Part shown: one piece after another, positions 9,017 through 16,944 of the stretch
Numbering within the stretch: the first letter of the stretch is position 1
How the letters are laid out: each line of letters begins with the position of its first letter
From: an uncultured Eubacteriales bacterium
GTDB taxonomy: Bacteria; Bacillota; Clostridia; Oscillospirales; Butyricicoccaceae
Assembly (NCBI GenBank): GCA_910579575.1
Contig: CAJTUM010000003.1
Location: forward strand, 184,222 to 248,221
DNA length: 64,000 nt
Direction: 5' to 3'
Position numbers and translations under genes: made by a program
Notes under the pieces: generated by a model
The model's input: only the letters and a program-made list of their open reading frames with translations
Told to the model about the DNA's origin: nothing
Databases searched by the model: none

Positions 9017-9634
9017 ATGCGGAAGATATTGAAACTGAAGCGCTGGGAATTGGCGTTGCTCTGCGGGTTGTTTTTTACATTATTCTCTATGGCGGCGGCG
9101 CCTGTCCGGGCCCAGAGCCGTTTGGCGGCAAAAATCACCCGGCTCCATGTGGTGGCCAACAGCGACAGCGAACAAGATCAACAGCTCAAATTGCAGGTGC
9201 GGGACGCGGTGCTTCAAGCCGCTCAGGCTCGGCAGGACCAGCTGGGAAACGGGGAAATCGATCAGGACTTTTTGGACGCTATCCGCTTGGCAGGCCAGCA
9301 GGAGGTCCGGCGCCAGGGCTATGATTACCCAGTAAAGGTTCAACGGGCCAATATGTATTTTGACACCCGTTATTATGAGGATTTTTCTCTGCCTGCCGGT
9401 TATTACGACGCGGTGCGGGTGACGATTGGCAGCGGAAACGGGAAAAATTGGTGGTGCGTCATGCTCCCGCCCCTGTGCGACCCGGCGTGCAGCCAGGAAT
9501 TTGAACAAACCGCCCGAGAAGCCGGGCTGGAGCCTGGAGAAATTCGCTTTATGACCCGGGACGGCATTGAATATTCTGCCAAATTCAAAACGGCGGAGCT
9601 CTGGGGCAAGCTGGTCCACAGCCTTCGCTCCTAA
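9017..9634 (+). CDS. spoIIR: Stage II sporulation protein R
   Basis: A 205-residue exported protein made in the forespore. It signals across the septum to SpoIIGA so that pro-SigmaE is processed in the mother cell. The N-terminus has a basic stretch and one hydrophobic segment (about residues 9-28) ending VRAQS. The family core follows: ITRLHVVANSDSEQDQ, LKLQVRDAV, ANMYFDTRYYEDFSLPAG, YDAVRVTIGSGNGKNWWCV, and PPLC. The ATG at 9017 has GAAAGGCGGG before it; ATGs at 8981 and 8990 are possible but lack an RBS. This is the best single marker that the organism forms endospores. Confidence 0.95.
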   Translation: MRKILKLKRWELALLCGLFFTLFSMAAAPVRAQSRLAAKITRLHVVANSDSEQDQQLKLQVRDAVLQAAQARQDQLGNGEIDQDFLDAIRLAGQQEVRRQGYDYPVKVQRANMYFDTRYYEDFSLPAGYYDAVRVTIGSGNGKNWWCVMLPPLCDPACSQEFEQTAREAGLEPGEIRFMTRDGIEYSAKFKTAELWGKLVHSLRS

Positions 9635-9655
9635 GGGCCCCTCTTCCCTCAACAG

Positions 9656-9686
9656 GGCTCCGCCAGGCGGCGGGGCCTTTTTCTTT
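9656..9686 (+). terminator. Terminator after spoIIR
   Basis: 9-bp GC stem (9656-9664 with 9669-9677, one G-T pair), 4-base loop, then TTTTTCTTTT. Confidence 0.8.
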
Positions 9687-9691
9687 TGTCT

Positions 9692-9727
9692 GACGCCATA
9701 TCCAAAATTCGTTTTGGATATGGCGTC
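9692..9727. repeat. Perfect 16-bp inverted repeat with TTCG loop
   Basis: GACGCCATATCCAAAA (9692-9707), TTCG, then the exact reverse complement (9712-9727). It comes 15 bp after the spoIIR terminator and 160 bp before the phzF-like gene. It could be a second terminator, an RNA-stabilising hairpin or a small element remnant; no T run follows on the plus strand. Confidence 0.8.
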
Positions 9728-9887
9728 TGTTTGGTTTCTGCATTATAATAACCCATGCGCTTGAAAAAACGTAGATTGCGCCTTTTCCCCTATCAGGCAG
9801 AGGCGCTTGCATACCGAAACAAAGCCGCTCAAGCGGCCGCCTGCGGCGAATGTGGCCGCAAACAAACAGAAAAGGAGATGCGATTCT

Positions 9888-10664
9888 ATGCGACAATATG
9901 TGATCGACGCTTTTACCAACCAAGCATTTTGCGGCAACCCCGCCGCCGTCTGCTTGACAGACCATATTTTACCAGAACAGCTGATGCAGCAAATTGCAAT
10001 TGAAAACAATCTTTCCGAAACCGCTTTTGTCTGCCCTGAGGGGCAGGAATATCGGCTGCGCTGGTTCACCCCTGGCGGCGAAATCAACCTATGCGGTCAC
10101 GCCACTCTGGCCTCGGCCTACGCCGTCTGTCGTTTTCTCCAGCCCGAGCTGCGTCAGGTTCGTTTTCAGACCCTCAGCGGCCTGCTGACTGTCACGCGGG
10201 ACGCGGAGTTCTTCTCTTTGGATTTGCCCGCCTGCCCCATGAAGCCTACAGCGCTTCTTCCAGAATTTTTTCAAGCTGTGGGCTTCCGGCCCACGGAAGC
10301 CTGGCTGGGCGAAGATTTGGTTCTCATCGCGGAAAACCAAGACCAGGTTCGCCAGGCTGTTCCAAACCAGTCCGCTATTGCCGGTCTGGAGGGTCTTTGT
10401 CTGCATATTACCGCTCCCGGCTGCGGAGAGTTCGACTGCGTCACCCGCACCTTCGCCCCCAAATGCGGCGTGGCGGAAGACCCGGTCTGCGGCCGGGCTC
10501 ACTGCCATATCGCCCCGTTTTGGATGGAGCGGCTGCGCAAGCAAAGCCTGCTGGCCTTCCAAGCTTCGGCCCGAGGGGGCCGGCTGACCTGCCGCCTGCA
10601 AGGCGACCGAGTGATTCTGGGCGGTCAAGCCGCTCTTTACGCCCAATCGGAGCTTTTTGTGTAA
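9888..10664 (+). CDS. PhzF-family isomerase/epimerase-like protein
   Basis: A 258-residue member of the PhzF/YddE diaminopimelate-epimerase fold. The two-lobe signatures are visible: YVIDAFTNQAFCGNPAAVC, NNLSETAFV (with the family's catalytic Glu in SETAF), GGEINLCGHATLASA and VAEDPVCGRAHCHIAPFW. The ATG at 9888 has AAGGAGATG before it. At 258 residues it is slightly shorter than typical members (about 260-300). Substrate unknown; no phenazine genes are near. Confidence 0.9.
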   Translation: MRQYVIDAFTNQAFCGNPAAVCLTDHILPEQLMQQIAIENNLSETAFVCPEGQEYRLRWFTPGGEINLCGHATLASAYAVCRFLQPELRQVRFQTLSGLLTVTRDAEFFSLDLPACPMKPTALLPEFFQAVGFRPTEAWLGEDLVLIAENQDQVRQAVPNQSAIAGLEGLCLHITAPGCGEFDCVTRTFAPKCGVAEDPVCGRAHCHIAPFWMERLRKQSLLAFQASARGGRLTCRLQGDRVILGGQAALYAQSELFV

Positions 10665-10711
10665 CCGTCCCTCCCCCGAAAGTTAAAAATTATTTCACCC
10701 CTTCTTTCCTC

Positions 10712-10740
10712 TTGACAATAATCCGCTGAGCGGATATGAT
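10712..10740 (+). promoter_or_regulatory. Strong SigA promoter of the SDR gene
   Basis: TTGACA (10712-10717), 17-base spacer, TATGAT (10735-10740): near consensus, 50 bases before the ATG at 10791. Confidence 0.8.
10721..10735. promoter_or_regulatory. Palindromic operator candidate inside the SDR promoter
   Basis: ATCCGCT-G-AGCGGAT: two perfect 7-bp arms around one base. It fills the spacer and touches the -10, which is where a repressor would block RNA polymerase. The size fits dimeric TetR- or MarR-type repressors. No such regulator gene lies beside it. Confidence 0.55.
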
Positions 10741-10790
10741 TAGAATAGATTAACAATTTTACAAAACCATGGGAAAGAGAGGTTTTTTAC

Positions 10791-11594
10791 ATGAACCGAT
10801 TAAAGGACAAAGTAGCGATCATCACCGGCTCCACCGGCGGCATCGGCGTAGGCATCGCCCGACTTTACGCCGCGGAAGGGGCCCAGGTAATCGTATGCGG
10901 ACGCCGGGCGGAAAAGGGCCAGTCCGTCGTAGACGCCATCACGGCGGAAGGGGGCAAAGCCAGCTTCCACGCCATGGATATCACTGTGCCGGCCAGCATT
11001 GAAAAACTTGTGGAAGACACCATAACTACCTATGGGCGCATCGACGTTTTGGTTAATAACGCCGCCAACGTCGGGTTGAAAGACGGCCGAGTAGACGAAA
11101 TCACGCTGGAGATGTGGGACGATATTTTCATCAGCGACATTCGGGGCCCCTTCTATGTGACCAAATGCGTGCTGCCCCATATGCGCAAGAACCCTCAAGG
11201 CGGTTCCATCGTCAACATCGGTTCCATGGCCGCCTGCGGCGGAGACCTGGGCGCCACCGCCTATGCCTGCGCCAAGGCCGGCGTAGACGTGCTGACCAAA
11301 TCTGTGGCGCTGCAATACGGCAAGGACAACATCCGCTGCAACTGCGTCCGCCCGGGCCTGATCGTCACCCCAGATAACGAAGCCCGCATTCCCCAAGCGT
11401 TAAAAGATATTTTCTTGAGCAATATTATGGTCAACCGCTACGGCTGCCCCGAAGATATCGGCCATGCCTGCGTCTATTTTGGCTCGGACGAAAGCGCCTA
11501 TGTCAGCGGCCAGGTTATCACCGTGGACGGCGGCTTGAACTCCCATGTGCCCACTGTGGCCCAATTCCGCGCCATCGACTCTCGCACTTGGTAA
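10791..11594 (+). CDS. Short-chain dehydrogenase/reductase (classical SDR)
   Basis: A 267-residue NAD(P)-dependent oxidoreductase. The cofactor loop GSTGGIGVGIA is at residues 12-22, LVNNAA near 85, and the catalytic Ser-Tyr-Lys in NIGSMAACGG...AYACAK near 145-165 with the usual 13-residue Ser-Tyr spacing. RPGLIVTP and YVSGQVITVDGG complete the fold. GRR after the second strand suggests NADP(H) preference. Best relatives by pattern are 3-oxoacyl-ACP-reductase-like or alcohol/hydroxysteroid dehydrogenases; the substrate is not readable. It stands alone, behind a strong promoter with a palindromic operator candidate. Confidence 0.9.
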   Translation: MNRLKDKVAIITGSTGGIGVGIARLYAAEGAQVIVCGRRAEKGQSVVDAITAEGGKASFHAMDITVPASIEKLVEDTITTYGRIDVLVNNAANVGLKDGRVDEITLEMWDDIFISDIRGPFYVTKCVLPHMRKNPQGGSIVNIGSMAACGGDLGATAYACAKAGVDVLTKSVALQYGKDNIRCNCVRPGLIVTPDNEARIPQALKDIFLSNIMVNRYGCPEDIGHACVYFGSDESAYVSGQVITVDGGLNSHVPTVAQFRAIDSRTW

Positions 11595-11624
11595 AAATCC
11601 GATCAAAAATAGCGATTTCTTTGG

Positions 11625-11656
11625 AAAAAGAGTTGGCGAACCGCCAACTCTTTTTT
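11625..11656 (+). terminator. Terminator after the SDR gene
   Basis: Stem GAGTTGGCG/CGCCAACTC with a 3-base loop, flanked by AAAAA and TTTTTT. Confidence 0.85.
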
Positions 11657-11751
11657 CTGGATATCGCCGAAAAAGGCTCCGCGTTGGCCTCGGAACTCCA
11701 TGGCTTTTCAAGCCCTGCTCGGGACCGCCGACCCCGCCTTCCCCCATATGC

Positions 11752-11780
11752 AAAAAAATCCCCCTTGGGGGATTTTTTGT
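11752..11780 (-). terminator. Terminator for the minus-strand anchored-protein gene
   Basis: An A-run, TCCCCC, a two-base gap, GGGGGA and a T-run. It lies 9 bp past the end of the 11789-12424 gene and works in either direction. Confidence 0.75.
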
Positions 11781-11788
11781 TTTGCCGC

Positions 11789-12424
11789 TCAGGGCCGCAG
11801 CACAAAAGCGCCGTCCCGGAAGCTGATTTTCGTATATCCCGGGCCGGCCTGGGCCAGAGCGTTGTTCATCATCTGGGAAAGACTCTCGCAAAAACCTGGC
11901 GGCAAGAGGGACGTATCCAGATCCGTTCCATTGATTTGCAGCGCCGCCGGCGCCAACGTCAGACTGCCGATCTCATCCCCCTGGCAGGAGAAAGCGGCGG
12001 TCAGAGGGGTTTCCTTGGGCAGCAGCGCCAAAAACATGGCGCCTCGAAACCCCAGATCCACCCCTACGCCTTCCAGATAATCCTTGAATTTTTCTCGGTC
12101 CGCCGTGGCGGCCACCGCCACCAGACCGGCTCCGCTGACGCCCACCTTGATATCCCGCACCGGCAGGTTTTCCGGCGCCAGCTGGGTCAAAAGCCCGGCG
12201 GCGTAATCCTCTGTAATCAGCAGCTCATCCATGCCCAAAGCCCCCTCCTGCGGTTGTTCTTGTTCCTGCTCCTGCGCCGTCTGGTCCATCCTGGGCCGAT
12301 GAAGCTCTGGACTCTGCCCTCGGATTGGCCGGCCAAAAAGAATGCTGGCAATCAATACGGCGCAGGTGAGCAGACAGGCAACGCATACGGCCACATATAG
12401 CCGTCCTCTTGTTTTTTCCGACAC
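11789..12424 (-). CDS. Hypothetical membrane-anchored protein
   Basis: A 211-residue protein with one hydrophobic segment (about residues 9-31). A Gln/Glu-rich linker (QEQEQEQPQEG) follows, then an exported domain of about 150 residues with LLPPGFCESLSQMMNNALAQ near its end. The start is GTG at 12424 with GGGAGGGAAG before it. The arrangement recalls YpmS-like or other single-pass proteins of Firmicutes, but I do not recognise the family and assign no function. It lies downstream of sepF but is separated from it by a terminator. Confidence 0.7.
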   Translation of the reverse strand: MSEKTRGRLYVAVCVACLLTCAVLIASILFGRPIRGQSPELHRPRMDQTAQEQEQEQPQEGALGMDELLITEDYAAGLLTQLAPENLPVRDIKVGVSGAGLVAVAATADREKFKDYLEGVGVDLGFRGAMFLALLPKETPLTAAFSCQGDEIGSLTLAPAALQINGTDLDTSLLPPGFCESLSQMMNNALAQAGPGYTKISFRDGAFVLRP

Positions 12425-12494
12425 CTTTTCTTCCCTCCCAGCTTTGTTTCTATTCTATGAGCCGACCTGCGCCGTTATGACGACCCAAAAGCGC

Positions 12495-12530
12495 AAAAAA
12501 GCGGAACCCTGAGGGGGTTCCGCTTTTTCC
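12495..12530 (-). terminator. Terminator of sepF
   Basis: Stem AAAAGCGGAACCC/GGGTTCCGCTTTT with a short loop. Read on the minus strand it ends in a run of six Ts. Confidence 0.8.
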
Positions 12531-12599
12531 TTCTATTTTACCGTCTTCAGCGCATAAAGCTGTTTTTCTCCGCAAAGAAGCGCAGCCGACGCCTTCCTC

Positions 12600-13001
12600 T
12601 TAAAAATACCGAGGGCTCCGGGTTTCGTCCCGCACATCCACGCTATGGGGAGCGATAAGATAGGTGCCGGTGGCGATTTGAGCGATGTGCCCGTCTCGCG
12701 CATACACCGCGCCGCTGACAAAATCAATGATCCGCCGGGTTACCTCCACAGTGGCGGCCTGGACGTTCAGCGCCACGGTGCGCCCCGCCTTGAGCTCGTC
12801 CACCGCCAAGCTGGCGTCTTCAAAACGGTTGGTGCGAATCGATACAATCTGGTGGACGGCGGAGGGAACAGGCATGGTCAGCGGCGCATTATCCACCGGT
12901 TCCGGCTCCAAAGCGCGGTTGTCCTCCACCCCATATGTATAACCGCCATAATTTTCATCGTCGTCGAACCCCATAAATGCCTTCAATTTTTCTAACGCCA
13001 C
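12600..13001 (-). CDS. sepF: Cell division protein SepF
   Basis: A 133-residue protein that tethers FtsZ to the membrane. The N-terminal ALEKLKAFMGF is the amphipathic membrane helix. A Tyr/Glu/Pro-rich linker follows, then the conserved core (about 48-128), which includes TRRIIDFVSGAVYARDG and GTYLIAP. The length is normal. It stands alone, with its own promoter and terminator, not in the usual ylm cluster between ftsZ and divIVA. Confidence 0.95.
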   Translation of the reverse strand: MALEKLKAFMGFDDDENYGGYTYGVEDNRALEPEPVDNAPLTMPVPSAVHQIVSIRTNRFEDASLAVDELKAGRTVALNVQAATVEVTRRIIDFVSGAVYARDGHIAQIATGTYLIAPHSVDVRDETRSPRYF

Positions 13002-13532
13002 TTTGCAGACCTCCGTTGAAACCGCCGCCCGACGCGGCGAGACTAATGGTTTGTATTTACTGGGAGCTTATCCATAACTATAGATAGTATATCTTATTTT
13101 TCCGCGCTTGACAAGGATATCTTGTCTGAAATCGCCGCAAACCTGCGGTTTTCTTTCGGCTTTTTCGCCCCTCTCCCCCGCTCCAAGCCATTGATCTCCC
13201 GTTTTCTTCCGCATCCTCAAAAAAAGGCTTCAAAGGCCGGAGGGGGTTTAACTCCCTTCTTTCCAGACTATAATTTTTTCGAGAAAATCCGCGGCGTTTC
13301 TTTTTTGTTTTTTCTTTTTTTCGCTATGTTTTCGATAATAACCGAGATCATTTTTCCGTTGAAAAACTATATCTTTCTATCATTCAGTGGTAATTTTATT
13401 TGGGATGAGTTCGCTTTTTGATGGAAAACGGAGTCGATATTCGGCGCTGCAATGCAAATTGTCAGCGCAAACCGGCCGGCGGTTTTCTCTCTGGATACGC
13501 ATCCAAGAATATGGGGTGAAGGAGTCTGCCGA
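13002..13532. other. 531-bp intergenic region
   Basis: It holds the sepF leader and promoter, then an AT-rich, T-tract-rich stretch (13130-13410) unlike the GC-rich genes around it. A 99-codon open frame at 13122-13421 on the plus strand is phenylalanine-rich, has no RBS and resembles no family, so I do not call it. GAAGGAGT before 13533 is the RBS of the next gene. Confidence 0.6.
13086..13114 (-). promoter_or_regulatory. SigA promoter of sepF
   Basis: On the minus strand: TTGTCA, 17 bases, TATACT; the -10 is 85 bases before the sepF ATG. Confidence 0.6.
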
Positions 13533-14834
13533 ATGATCCGGTTTGTGCGCTGCCTTTTTCTGCTTTCTATCAGCTGGCGTCTGGGAGCTCCGGCGGCAAA
13601 CGTCCGCTCTTCCTTAGCTTTCGGTTTTTGTGGCGCCGCGCTGGCCGTGCTTCTGAGCCGCCGGATTCCGTTAGCGCTCTGGGGCTTGGCCTTTTCCGCC
13701 GCAGCTCTTTTGGCGCTATGCTCCAAAAAGCCGACGCCGGCTTTGCCTGCCCTGGCTGGTTTGCTCTGCCAATATTCCTTGGCCCTTTTCCTGCTGGAAG
13801 CCGTTCAGGCCCTGTTCGCCGGATGGGCCGAGCTGACGGGGCTGAATCTGCCCGCCGCTTGCCGGGAGCTGCCGCCTTTGGCTGCGCTAACGGCGACGGC
13901 ATGGCTGATTTTGCGGCGCAGCCTCTTCCGGCCTGTTTGGATGGGAGATCGATTGTTTTCCGCCGGGGTTCTGTGCCTGTCCCTGGCTCTTGCGGGCCTG
14001 CTCTGCCAGCCGGCGCCCGTCTCCCTTTGGTCCGTGCTCTTGGCCGCCGCCCTGACCTGCCTCTCTCTGGGCATGAGAAGAATGCAGACCGAGCTTTCCA
14101 ACCAAGCCCATCGACAAAAACACCTGGCCCAATCGGCGGCGGATTGGGCGGAGGCGCTACGGCAGATCCGGCAAGAAGCCGGCGCGGAACAGGCGGCCGA
14201 GCTGGGGCTGGCCCAGGAGGAGCTGTCCGCCGTCCAGGCCGCTTTGGCCGCGCCAGGCAGAAAAAACCTGCCTGCTTCCGGCCTGCTGACCTTGGACCGG
14301 CAACTGCGGGATTTTGCCGGCCAATGCGCCGCCCGGCAAACGGATTTTGAGCTGACAGTCTCCGCCTCCATTCGCCCTCTGGCCCGCCTGCCAGGGCTTT
14401 CTCTGGCTTCTCTGCAAGCGCTGACCGGCATTGTGTTAGACAACGCCTTGGCCTGCGTTCAGCTGCCCGACGGACCGGATTTCCGCAAAATTCATCTGAT
14501 TTTGGGCAAAGTCGGCGAATGTTACCGCATCGAAATTGCCGACAACGGCCCGCCCTTTCCTCTGCCTGTGCTGCGCCGGCTGGGCGCCCCAGGCAACACG
14601 CAAGGCGGCTCCGGCCTGGGCATTCCCGATCTGTTGGAAATGCTGGCCCCCTGTCAGGCCAGCGTTTTGCTCCAAGAATATGGGGAAGACCCGACCCGGA
14701 TGACCAAATCCCTTCTCATCCAATTTGACGGCCAGGGCCGCCGGGCGGTCTTCACCCGCCGCCAAGCGCTTTTGCGCCAGGAGCGCAATGTTTATGGCTT
14801 TGTATTTATCTCGCCAGAGAAAGGAGGGCGATAA
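13533..14834 (+). CDS. Membrane GHKL kinase-like protein lacking the usual phosphoacceptor His
   Basis: 433 residues. About six hydrophobic segments (residues 5-195) are followed by a cytoplasmic part of the AgrC/GHKL type. The ATP-binding boxes are present: LTGIVLDNALAC (N box), IEIADNGPPFP (G1) and GGSGLGIPDLLEML (G2). Where AgrC-like kinases have LRxxRHDxxN, this protein has LRQIRQEAGAE, with Gln at residue 214 in place of the phosphorylated His. The ATG at 13533 follows GAAGGAGTCTGCCGA. It is followed 2 bp later by an XRE regulator and not by a response regulator. It may act as an ATP-dependent sensor or scaffold rather than a kinase. Confidence 0.75.
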   Translation: MIRFVRCLFLLSISWRLGAPAANVRSSLAFGFCGAALAVLLSRRIPLALWGLAFSAAALLALCSKKPTPALPALAGLLCQYSLALFLLEAVQALFAGWAELTGLNLPAACRELPPLAALTATAWLILRRSLFRPVWMGDRLFSAGVLCLSLALAGLLCQPAPVSLWSVLLAAALTCLSLGMRRMQTELSNQAHRQKHLAQSAADWAEALRQIRQEAGAEQAAELGLAQEELSAVQAALAAPGRKNLPASGLLTLDRQLRDFAGQCAARQTDFELTVSASIRPLARLPGLSLASLQALTGIVLDNALACVQLPDGPDFRKIHLILGKVGECYRIEIADNGPPFPLPVLRRLGAPGNTQGGSGLGIPDLLEMLAPCQASVLLQEYGEDPTRMTKSLLIQFDGQGRRAVFTRRQALLRQERNVYGFVFISPEKGGR

Positions 14835-14836
14835 AA

Positions 14837-15049
14837 ATGTCCCAAGAATTGCGCCGCCGGCTGGGTCGAGGTTTAAGAGCCCGGCGCAAAGCCCAGGGCT
14901 TTACCCAAGAAGAGTTGGCCTATCGGGCTGATACCACCGCTTCCGTGCTGGGTCTGATCGAGCGGGGTCAGGATAATTTCACCATCGATACCCTGGCCCG
15001 CATTCTAAAGGCTCTAAACGTCTCCATCGACGATATTCTGGAGGGTTAA
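14837..15049 (+). CDS. Small XRE-family HTH regulator
   Basis: A 70-residue protein made almost entirely of one Cro/C1 helix-turn-helix domain: LRARRKAQGFTQEELAYRA, then SVLGLIERGQDNFTIDTLAR and LNVSIDDIL. It starts 2 bp after the kinase-like gene, with AAAGGAGGGCG as RBS inside that gene's end, so the two are translated from one message. Proteins of this size act as repressors or anti-activators in phage, toxin-antitoxin and SinR-like circuits. Here the partner suggests control by the membrane protein. Confidence 0.9.
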   Translation: MSQELRRRLGRGLRARRKAQGFTQEELAYRADTTASVLGLIERGQDNFTIDTLARILKALNVSIDDILEG

Positions 15050-15063
15050 CCCTTTTTCCTGCC

Positions 15064-15095
15064 AAATAAGCGCCTGTTTGGGCGCTTATGGTTTG
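15064..15095 (+). terminator. Hairpin after the XRE gene
   Basis: CCAAATAAGCGCC/GGCGCTTATGGTTTG-type stem with a TGTTT loop, 15 bp past the stop codon. Confidence 0.6.
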
Positions 15096-15196
15096 TCAAT
15101 CCGTCAATCCAATATTTTTATTTTCTCCGCTGAACGTCACGCTGACCCCCGGAACGCCGACGCCTTCTGGGCCCTGCCCTGAGTGAAATTGCGTTT

Positions 15197-15233
15197 CAAG
15201 CCGTCCAACCAAAAAGGACGGCTTGATTTTTGC
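15197..15233 (+). terminator. Second terminator, overlapping the next promoter
   Basis: CAAGCCGTCC (15197-15206) pairs with GGACGGCTTG (15216-15225), followed by ATTTTT. Its tail contains the -35 of the ppiC promoter. Confidence 0.75.
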
Positions 15234-15251
15234 AGTTTTATTTTGTATAAT
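15223..15251 (+). promoter_or_regulatory. SigA promoter of the PpiC foldase gene
   Basis: TTGATT (15223-15228), 17 bases, TATAAT (15246-15251). A second TATAAT at 15289-15294 has no good -35. Confidence 0.55.
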
Positions 15252-15340
15252 TTCATAGGTTTGTAACAATTCTCCCCTAACTTTCTTGTATAATGGAGAA
15301 GCTGCATCAACGTAAAATCAAGGAAATGAGGATGTTTTGA

Positions 15341-16786
15341 ATGGGAAAAGGAGCGCGAACACGCAAAGAACGGGCCGCTGAAGGCGGCCAAAAGCCGGCG
15401 GAGCAAAGCCGCGGCGGCAGCCGGGTCTATCGGATTGTCGGCGGCATCGCCGGCGTATTGGCTCTGTGCCTGCTTGTCTTTGGCATTTTGTATTCCACCG
15501 GGTTCATCCAGCGCAATATGACGGCTATGACGGTGGGCGACGCCAAAATCTCCGGTCAAGAATATGCCTATTATTACAACATTCTGCGCAGCAATTTCTA
15601 TTCCTCCAACGAGAGCTATCTGGCCGCTATGGGCATTACTGATTCCAACCTGGAAGACGCCATGTATGACGAAGACCGTACCTTCGGCGAATATTTCCGT
15701 CAGCAGACGGCCTCCAGCATTCAGCAGGTCTACGAGCTTTACAACGAGGCCCAGGCCCAGGGATATACCATGAGCGAAGAGGGCCAGACTTCCTTTGACA
15801 GCAATCTGGCTTCCATCGAAACCGCCGCGCAGGAGCAGGGCGTCTCCGCCCAGGTCTATCTGCAAAACGCTTTGGGCATGACCCTTTCCATGGACGATTA
15901 CAAGGACATTGTCTGGAAAGAAGCGCTGGGCAACGATTTTTATGAAAACACCCAGGCCAAGGAATATACCGACGCCGACCTGGAGGGATATTATAGAGAA
16001 AACGCCGACCAATTTGATCTGGCGGATTATCGGGTGTTCCAGGTTTTTTATGACGCGGACGACGAAGCCTCCAAAACCCAGGCCAAAGAAAAAGCTGAGG
16101 AGTTTGCCGCCCAAGTGACGGACGAGCGTTCCTTTATCCGCCTGGCCCGCGAAAACGCCGCCGAGGACCAAAAAGAGCAGTACGCCGAAGACGACGGCAC
16201 ACTGACCGAGGCCGCCCCCCTCTATGCCTCTGGCACTGTCATTGACTGGGTCAAAGATCCGGCCCGCAAGACCGGCGACGTAGAGGTGCTGGAAATCTCC
16301 ACAAACTACAGCGTGATGTATTTTATGGACCGATATCTGGACGAAAGCTCCAGCGTGGATATCCGCCATATCCTGCTGCGCAGCGACGAAACAAACGACG
16401 CCGAAATCAAACAGCAGGCGGAGGAGCTGCTTCAACAGTGGAAGGACGGCGAAGCCACCGAGGATTCGTTTGCAGACCTGGCTCGCCAGCACTCCGCCGA
16501 CGGCAACGCCTCCTCCGGCGGCATCTACACCGGCGTCAACGACAGCACCAACTTTGTGGAGCCATTTAAGGAATGGTGTTTGGACGAAAGCCGCCGGGTA
16601 GGCGACACTGGCATCGTCAAAACCGATTACGGCTACCACATCATGTATTTCTCCGCCAGCCGCCCCGCCTGGCAGTCTTCGGCGGAAAGCGCCCTCTCCA
16701 ATCAGGATTACAGCGACTATCTGGACCAGTTGGCTGAAAAATATTCCAGCGACATCTCGGAAACAATCGTCAACCTGGTTCTATAG
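15341..16786 (+). CDS. Membrane-anchored PpiC-type peptidyl-prolyl isomerase (foldase)
   Basis: A 481-residue PrsA/SurA-like protein. A basic, disordered N-terminus is followed by one transmembrane helix (about residues 29-52) instead of a lipobox, so it is membrane-anchored and faces outward. Residues 60-230 look like a SurA-type chaperone region. A parvulin domain lies near 340-450: VDIRHILLRS, DSFADLARQHSADGNASSGG and VKTDYGYHIMYF. Its probable role is folding of exported proteins. The ATG at 15341 is 8-10 bases after GAGGATG. Monocistronic, with its own promoter and terminator. Confidence 0.88.
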   Translation: MGKGARTRKERAAEGGQKPAEQSRGGSRVYRIVGGIAGVLALCLLVFGILYSTGFIQRNMTAMTVGDAKISGQEYAYYYNILRSNFYSSNESYLAAMGITDSNLEDAMYDEDRTFGEYFRQQTASSIQQVYELYNEAQAQGYTMSEEGQTSFDSNLASIETAAQEQGVSAQVYLQNALGMTLSMDDYKDIVWKEALGNDFYENTQAKEYTDADLEGYYRENADQFDLADYRVFQVFYDADDEASKTQAKEKAEEFAAQVTDERSFIRLARENAAEDQKEQYAEDDGTLTEAAPLYASGTVIDWVKDPARKTGDVEVLEISTNYSVMYFMDRYLDESSSVDIRHILLRSDETNDAEIKQQAEELLQQWKDGEATEDSFADLARQHSADGNASSGGIYTGVNDSTNFVEPFKEWCLDESRRVGDTGIVKTDYGYHIMYFSASRPAWQSSAESALSNQDYSDYLDQLAEKYSSDISETIVNLVL

Positions 16787-16861
16787 TCGGCAAGCGCCTG
16801 CCGGCGCGCCCAAAAGCCGAGCGGATTTTTTCGCTGGCGCCGTCGGCCTCGGCGGATCGAT

Positions 16862-16897
16862 AAAGCCCGTCAACAAGTTGTTGACGGGCTTTTTTTG
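16862..16897. terminator. Terminator between convergent ppiC-type gene and addA
   Basis: AAAGCCCGTCAACA, AGT, TGTTGACGGGCTTT, then more Ts: a 14-bp stem shared by convergent genes. Confidence 0.85.
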
Positions 16898-16944
16898 CGC
16901 AAAGCGCAAAAGCAAAGACCGATAAACGCGCCTTCGCCAGCGGA

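Noticed and set aside
13122..13421. 99-codon open frame in the gap before the kinase-like gene
   Set aside because: Phenylalanine-rich, low complexity, no RBS, and it lies in T-tract DNA.
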